From Nemertoderma westbladi (lineage: Eukaryota > Xenacoelomorpha > Nemertodermatida > Nemertodermatidae), in the NCBI GenBank assembly GCA_032718475.1, contig JAUCBJ010000614.1, positions 1 through 24,878 on the forward strand: a stretch of 24,878 bases of DNA. Reading direction: 5' to 3'. The notes under the pieces are model-generated. The model was given only the letters and a program-made list of their open reading frames with translations. It made no database searches and had not been told where the DNA came from. The position numbers and the translations under genes are program-made. This document shows, piece by piece, positions 19,832 to 24,878 of this stretch; positions within the stretch are counted from its first letter, which is position 1, and each line of letters opens with the position of its first letter.

Positions 19832-20403
19832 AGATAATTTGTAGGCTGGATAGTTGTCTGACTGTTGATAGGTCTGAACGGATTGCAGTGCATGTAGAGT
19901 GTATGTCCGATAAAGTGCCGGTTAGAAATGTAGGGGCAGCCAGAGCTGTAAGGTAAATCCCCCACCGAAAGAATAAGTCGTACTACTAGGTTAGAACGCA
20001 TACTAACTAACCATTTCGGAGTCTGCATGTCCTGTAGTTTATTTAGGCTTAATAGTAGTCTGCCAGCGTTTGGTCTGTACTTTGTTTGTGTAGTCTGTAC
20101 GGGTAGCGTATAATTTTATTTAGATAATTTGTAGGCTGGATAGTTGTCTGACTGTTGTTGGGTTTGAGGAAATTTCGGTGTGTGTAGAGCATCTGTCCGA
20201 TAAAGTGTTGGGAACGTAGGGGCTTCAAGTGCTGTGAGGTAAACCCCCTGTGAAGGAATAAGTCGTACTACTAGGTTAGAACGCATACTAACTAACCATT
20301 TCGGAGTCTGCATATACCGTAGTTTGTTTAGGCTTGATAGTAGTCTGTCAGTATTTGGTCTGCATTTTGTTTGAGTAGTCTGTACGCGTAGCGTAATATT
20401 TAT
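19832..20403. repeat. diverged tandem duplication, ~290-bp unit
   Basis: The first copy runs from 19832 to about 20118 and the second from 20122 to about 20403. Both begin AGATAATTTGTAGGCTGG and both end near GTAGCGTA. The best-conserved part is around 19970-20030 and 20260-20315 (AATAAGTCGTACTACTAGG onwards). The copies differ by many substitutions and small indels, so the duplication is old. Both contain a short minus-strand open frame that I consider chance. Confidence 0.9.
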
Positions 20404-21303
20404 TATTCAGAGTTTATGCTATTATTCGCAACATTCATTCCCCAAGTTTATTCCTACAGTAATTGTGCTTGTTATACATACCGTTACAGTTAAACTAACC
20501 CCGGTACTACATAAGGGCTGCTTGGCGTAGGTAAAGACTGGTGATTTTGTGCACCGGTCACTCCAGCAGATGCCGTGGTTCTTTTAGCTGTACAAGTATT
20601 TCTAACTACTGATTATTTGTTGTACAAGTACTTGTACCTAATTTAGGGTTTAGTGTACAGTGCTTTCCGAAGGTGAAGGTTTGTAGACAGTATATTTGTG
20701 TTGTAAAGTGGTTAATAGGCACGTTGGTTCTGGTAGACCGCGGTAATTAACTTCTGGGTAGGAACACTCCGTGATACATAACGTAGTACCTATAGCGATA
20801 CGGTTATAGGTCGTCAGGCGGTGGTATTTTCCTATCTGGACAACGCAGTATATTTACTACTACTTATTATTTTCAAATACCGTAGTAACCTGTCCGTGGT
20901 AATAACCAGATATTCTAACTCTTTGTTAGGCTGGTTTGTAGATTCCCTGTAAAATTACCCTAAAAATTCGTATTTGTGTATTTGTAATTTTTGTGTTTAT
21001 TTAGAGATTGTAATCTCACCCAGATTGTACGTAATTTGTAGTAATAAGTAACTTAGGTAAATTAGAATTATTTGTTTTAGTGTCCAATAATTAGCACTTC
21101 ACTGAGAGCGCACAGCTTTTGTGTAGTGATTAATTCCCAGAAATAATAACATCTATTTCAATATTGTAACAAAACCCCTCATACGGGTACATATAAATCC
21201 ACTAAATCTATTAATAAAATAGTAGGCCTGTTATACAACACTTAGGTCTTAATATCAGTTGGACTGCTGCTCAAATAACGGTAATAATCATAATCATGAA
21301 ATC

Positions 21304-21500
21304 ATACCGGTATTCTGTAATTAATTCTAGTCTGTAATAATTATACTTATATATACTATAAGTGTCAGCTGTATACCGGTATTCACGATAGGCCTATTAT
21401 ATATTTATATATAGTTGTGCTAAAATTATATACCGGTACTCTGTGACAAATCTAGTCTGTAATAATACTTATATATATACTATAAGCATACCGGTATTCT
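21304..21500. repeat. ATACCGGTA-centred local direct repeats
   Basis: ATACCGGTATTC-like words start at 21304, 21373, 21430 and 21488. The blocks at 21304 and 21430 also share CTAGTCTGTAATAAT and ACTTATATATAC downstream, so a segment of about 126 bp has been duplicated with divergence. They sit 135-330 bp upstream of the gag ATG. Confidence 0.75.
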
Positions 21501-21634
21501 AATATATTATATATATATCACGCTACACTGAGTAGCAGTATCGGTAATTAATTATTAGGCTAACAGTGATACTGAATTACTAGACTTACTTTAGCTGTAT
21601 TTATAGCCGTAGGCATTCAACTGTGTAAACAAAC

Positions 21635-24600
21635 ATGTCTGACACAAAACGGGCACTGTCAGATAGTCTTTTGGAAGGTGTTAGAATGAGTCTTAGACTT
21701 GGACAGGGTCTTGAAAGGAAGATGGCAGAGGCAATGGCAACAGCAGAAGCGGAAAGAAAGGCGGCAGAGACAATGGCAACAGCAGAAGCGGAAAGAAAGG
21801 CGGCAGAGGCAATGGCAACAGTAGAAGCGGAAAGAAAGATAGAGACACCTGTACTCCCAGACCCTGCCTATAAATTCCCTTTGTACAGTACTAAACTACC
21901 TGTGCTCAGTAGGACTGTTCCCGAGTCCGAACCCGTCCTGGACGCCGAGCGAGATATCAAGAATTTATCGCCCGTCGTCTCTCGCTCGCCCGCTACTACG
22001 TTGGCGACTCCCGCTTCGGCGGTTGAGTGGGTAGCTGAGGGACGACGGGAGATGGGTCTCCTGCTCGAGCAGCTGAGGGAACACTGTTTGTGCTCCTCTC
22101 AGCAGGTCCGGGAAATGGAAGAGACTGTTCAGCAGCTCAAGGGAACAGTAAGGGAAAGTAGGTTAGAGTTGCAAAAGGTGCAGCAAAGTATCGCGTTAGA
22201 ACGCGATAAATTAGTGAACATACAAAGGGGTATAACACCACCCCCTGTAACAATGTGTCAACCCGTTAGGTCTGAAGTATTTCATGCGCAAGGTGTGGAG
22301 CCTACACGCATCTATACTGCTAGTGAAGTAGAGTCTCCTATAGTAAACCCTATTCAGGGTAATTATAAACCTGTTGATAATAATATTCCATATAGACCTG
22401 ATCATAATCCGAGAAATTTATATACCGATAATTCTATATTCAATAATACGATGGCTCAAGAAAGTTTTACGCGTCAGATGGCTAGAACAGAAGCCCACCA
22501 AGCGGTCAAAGTGGGAGAAATCGTCAAATTCAATGGAGATGAGATGAAATGGTTATCTTTCAATGAATATTACAAAGATAGCATACAGAACTCTGTACTA
22601 TCTAACGGAGAGAAACTTAGATTCCTCATCAAGTGCTTGGAAGGACCTCCCAAGTTAATGGCGTTAAAGTTTATTGGACATCCAGATGGATTAAGACAAG
22701 TTTGGGATACATTAAACATCAGGTATGGTAATAGGAATAACATAGCTAGGTATTTATATGCGAAATTAATGGCGCCCCGAAAGTTTCTTAGCAGCGGAAT
22801 TATAGAATTTTCCGATGAAATTCAGGAGATCTGTAGACAGCTAGATTGGTTAGGTAAGTCTCATGAATACCAGAACTCTATGGTTGTAGGAGCCTTAGCA
22901 TCTACTTTACCAAAGGGTGGAGTAGGTACACGCTGGGACAAGAAAGTGTTATATATGATGGAACAACAACAACGAGACCCTACCATGGCTGATCTCATGT
23001 CCTTCTTAGATAGTGAAGTAAAATTACAACTCATAAAGCAGTCCAGAGAGAAAACATCGGAAAATAAGGTAAGTGAGAAACCCGTTTCTAGGAGAAGGGT
23101 AACACCAGTGTGTTATACTGACGACGGCGAAAGCCAAGTCTCTCAGGAAGAGGACAGCGGGAAAGACACAGCAAAATCCTACTATGACAACAAGACCTAT
23201 AAAGACGTAAGTAAATATAAGTCTCGAACCAGTGACCGGAGAGAACAGGTAACAACAACTCCTCCTACGTCTCCTAAGAGAATTCACGGAAGAAAGCCCG
23301 AAGAAAGAACGAGAGTGCATAACGTTGCCCAAGGTAAAGTGAGTAACATCAAACCAAAATGTGCGCTGTGCGACGGGCCCCACCGTTTGAGTGTGTGTGC
23401 TGAATTCCTAAAGAAATCCCTGGTAGACAGACGTGAAGTCATGTGGGATAAGCGGTTATGCTATAATTGCCTCAGACCAGGACACCAACGGCGAACCTGT
23501 TACTCCGAAGTAAAGTGTGCAAAGTGCGGTGCGAAACATCACATCTTGTTACGCAGTGAATTCGAACGAAACAACCCGAGTCAGGTAAGTGAGCCCGAAC
23601 TACATGTCCAATTCAGTGATGTAAATGACACTGATCAAGAGTCTGAGATGGAAGGATTCTATACGGACGAATTCTCCGACGCCAACGAATCCTGTTACCT
23701 AATAAATACCGCAGTGTATCGAACACTTACGTATGAAAAGGACACCGACAATGAGTTCCCCCCAACTACCTTTGACAGACAACCATCTTGGAAACCTCCA
23801 ACTTCCAACGTAGGAATCAGAGAATTTCCTGTAGTGCAGGTAAGAGTTCACGGTCCCAACAAAAGTTACATAGTGAACGCCCTCCTTGACTCCGGCAGCA
23901 CAGGAACATTCATCGATCAAGAACTAGCCGAAGACATCTTTGCTGGACAACCCAAATTCCGAACTAAGTTGGATATGTCAGGAATTATGCAGGTTTGGAA
24001 ATCTACCATAACGGCAGATTACTATGTAGGTGCGTTGTCCACCCCCCAGGATAAATTAGGAGAACAAAGTATAAGGTCAGTAAAAATGGTGGCTATAAAG
24101 AACTTCGCTACTACCCAGGTAGAACCTTATAACTGGGACGAGGACGAGAGCATCCAGCAGCTTAAGATACCTCGATTCCACACAGATTATCCTGGAGTGC
24201 AAATACTCATCAGCCAAAACGCGCATGAGGCGCTCGAGACATTGGAGAAACGGCCTGCTCAACCGCAGCCACTACAAACCTATGCGGTAAGAACTAGAGT
24301 AGGTTGGTACTTCACTGGCCCTTCCCGTAGAACTCTCAAAGAGAGATTACCTCAACAACAGGTATACCAAGTAAAGGAATGGGAAGTGGAGAGCAGTGTT
24401 GTGGACGATCCAACTGAGGGAACACCATACTCCTCAGATAATGACGATATTAACTCCAATGTAGATCAATGGAGACATTGCCTTGGGACGATTAATCCAG
24501 CCGACATCGCTTCCAGAGGAACAACTCCTCAAGAACTGATAGATACTCCAGGCTGGTTAGGTGGATCCGACTTCTTAAGTAAAGAAGAAGAAGAATGGCC

Positions 24601-24793
24601 TCCTCATCTTACCACGGCGAAGCGTAGACAGGCCAAGGGAGCGGAGAAAGTAACACAACAACTCAATCGCCCAGCTAGTCGTTTATGTTTACTGGAAAGA
24701 GACCGAAAACTGTCCGGAAACTATGGAAGGCAAGATACTCTTCCTACGACCACTTCCCTAATCCGACAAATATCTAGGGACTCCATAACGTAA
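21635..24793 (+). CDS. BEL/Pao-type retrotransposon gag-protease polyprotein with internally deleted pol
   Basis: An uninterrupted 1052-codon frame. Residues 30-70 are three 13-aa heptad-like repeats, and a second coiled coil lies at about 130-200. A DUF1759-like gag domain spans about 297-445 (VKFNGDEMKWLSFNEYYKD). Three zinc-knuckle-like motifs start at residues 576 (CALCDGPHRLSVC), 609 (CYNCLRPGHQRRTC) and 628 (CAKCGAKHH, lacking the last Cys). A retropepsin-like protease of the DUF1758/A17 type has DSGS at residue 752, and its end is marked by VGWYFTGP at 889. An acidic linker (about 925-938) then jumps directly to QWRHCLGTINPADIASRG (945-962), normally found at the end of RNase H. RT, the RNase H catalytic part and integrase are absent. 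Stop at 24791. The ATG follows AAACAAAC. The product could make particles and mature them but could not copy itself. It is a non-autonomous derivative or, less likely, a domesticated gag. Confidence 0.88.
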   Translation: MSDTKRALSDSLLEGVRMSLRLGQGLERKMAEAMATAEAERKAAETMATAEAERKAAEAMATVEAERKIETPVLPDPAYKFPLYSTKLPVLSRTVPESEPVLDAERDIKNLSPVVSRSPATTLATPASAVEWVAEGRREMGLLLEQLREHCLCSSQQVREMEETVQQLKGTVRESRLELQKVQQSIALERDKLVNIQRGITPPPVTMCQPVRSEVFHAQGVEPTRIYTASEVESPIVNPIQGNYKPVDNNIPYRPDHNPRNLYTDNSIFNNTMAQESFTRQMARTEAHQAVKVGEIVKFNGDEMKWLSFNEYYKDSIQNSVLSNGEKLRFLIKCLEGPPKLMALKFIGHPDGLRQVWDTLNIRYGNRNNIARYLYAKLMAPRKFLSSGIIEFSDEIQEICRQLDWLGKSHEYQNSMVVGALASTLPKGGVGTRWDKKVLYMMEQQQRDPTMADLMSFLDSEVKLQLIKQSREKTSENKVSEKPVSRRRVTPVCYTDDGESQVSQEEDSGKDTAKSYYDNKTYKDVSKYKSRTSDRREQVTTTPPTSPKRIHGRKPEERTRVHNVAQGKVSNIKPKCALCDGPHRLSVCAEFLKKSLVDRREVMWDKRLCYNCLRPGHQRRTCYSEVKCAKCGAKHHILLRSEFERNNPSQVSEPELHVQFSDVNDTDQESEMEGFYTDEFSDANESCYLINTAVYRTLTYEKDTDNEFPPTTFDRQPSWKPPTSNVGIREFPVVQVRVHGPNKSYIVNALLDSGSTGTFIDQELAEDIFAGQPKFRTKLDMSGIMQVWKSTITADYYVGALSTPQDKLGEQSIRSVKMVAIKNFATTQVEPYNWDEDESIQQLKIPRFHTDYPGVQILISQNAHEALETLEKRPAQPQPLQTYAVRTRVGWYFTGPSRRTLKERLPQQQVYQVKEWEVESSVVDDPTEGTPYSSDNDDINSNVDQWRHCLGTINPADIASRGTTPQELIDTPGWLGGSDFLSKEEEEWPPHLTTAKRRQAKGAEKVTQQLNRPASRLCLLERDRKLSGNYGRQDTLPTTTSLIRQISRDSIT
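21725..21841 (+). repeat. 39-bp in-frame tandem repeat in gag, 3 copies
   Basis: Three 39-bp units each encode 13 residues of the form AE-x-MAT-x-EAERK, extending an alanine/glutamate-rich helix at the N-terminus of the gag protein. The copies differ by a few bases, so they arose recently by slippage or unequal exchange without breaking the frame. Confidence 0.95.
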
Positions 24794-24878
24794 TAACATA
24801 TGGAGTGGGCGTGTGACTATATCATTTTATATTTGTTTTTATTTTATATTTATGTATGTATTATTATGTAATTTTATT
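24794..24878. other. AT-rich sequence after the gag-protease stop
   Basis: The last 85 bases are A/T-rich and show no integrase, polypurine tract or LTR start. The 3' end of the element lies beyond the window. Confidence 0.5.

Larger units (their letters stand above)
18312..21634 (+). mobile_element. probable 5' LTR/leader of the BEL/Pao-type element
   Basis: These 3.3 kb lie between the satellite and the gag start and contain no long ORF. The satellite stops after GGTAA, and the next bases, TGTAAAAGCTTC, have the TG start typical of LTRs. The region holds CCAAT and initiator-like elements near 18630-18690, a strong hairpin, a 16-bp palindrome, a duplicated ~290-bp block and a cluster of TACCGGTA repeats. 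The boundaries of the LTR, the primer-binding site and the 3' LTR were not identified, so assigning the whole stretch to the element is an inference from position. Confidence 0.4.

Noticed and set aside
19756-20313. Two minus-strand frames sharing MQTPKWLVSMRSNLVVRLI
   Set aside because: The shared sequence comes from the duplicated ~290-bp leader block. The rest of each frame diverges and has no domain, so it is likely chance.

Overview
This window is animal (metazoan) nuclear DNA, most likely from a marine invertebrate, with a spiralian/mollusc-like feel. The evidence is spliced animal genes (a two-exon CFAP299, an unconventional-myosin exon with consensus splice sites), a roadblock dynein light chain, 5'-truncated LINE fragments, a BEL/Pao-type LTR-retrotransposon ORF, AT-rich intergenic DNA and extensive tandem repeats. 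There are no bacterial-style operons, rRNA, tRNA or CRISPR arrays. The exact phylum cannot be read from the sequence alone.

Layout. 1-470: AT-rich non-coding DNA with a short inverted repeat. 471-997: decayed LINE fragment (minus strand), which runs straight into a 31-bp minisatellite (991-2435) that looks grown out of the LINE's own endonuclease coding sequence. 2563-3605 (minus): intact two-exon CFAP299 gene. 3606-4720: shared upstream region with a candidate RFX X-box. 4721-5011 (plus): intact intronless DYNLRB-type dynein light chain. These two ciliary genes lie head to head and are the main host genes in the window. 5505-6577 (minus): two fragments of an unrecognised Asn-rich/coiled-coil ORF, possibly a decayed gag, separated by a 28-bp C tract. 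6557-8453: 42-bp minisatellite, split by a LINE 3' fragment (6701-7258). 8454-10446: decayed CR1/Jockey-type LINE with recognisable endonuclease and reverse-transcriptase motifs. 10888-11106 (minus): one internal exon of a myosin motor domain. 11216-18311: about 273 copies of a 26-bp satellite. 18312-21634: non-coding leader, probably the 5' LTR and leader of the retrotransposon, rich in palindromes and duplicated segments. 21635-24793: an uninterrupted 1052-codon BEL/Pao-type gag-protease ORF from which the RT core, most of RNase H and the integrase are missing.

How it fits together. CFAP299 and DYNLRB are both axoneme/dynein related and could share a bidirectional RFX-driven promoter. The myosin exon shows that the 26-bp satellite probably sits inside a host intron, starting about 110 bp upstream of a splice acceptor. 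Everything else is repeat and mobile DNA in several layers: LINE sequences that seeded or adjoin minisatellites, a LINE copy inserted into an existing array, and a satellite abutting an LTR element. The most unusual items are the near indel-free 26-bp satellite with four recurrent variable sites and nested higher-order repeats, the retained-frame gag-protease element lacking RT, and the 42-bp array that reads in frame into a LINE endonuclease.
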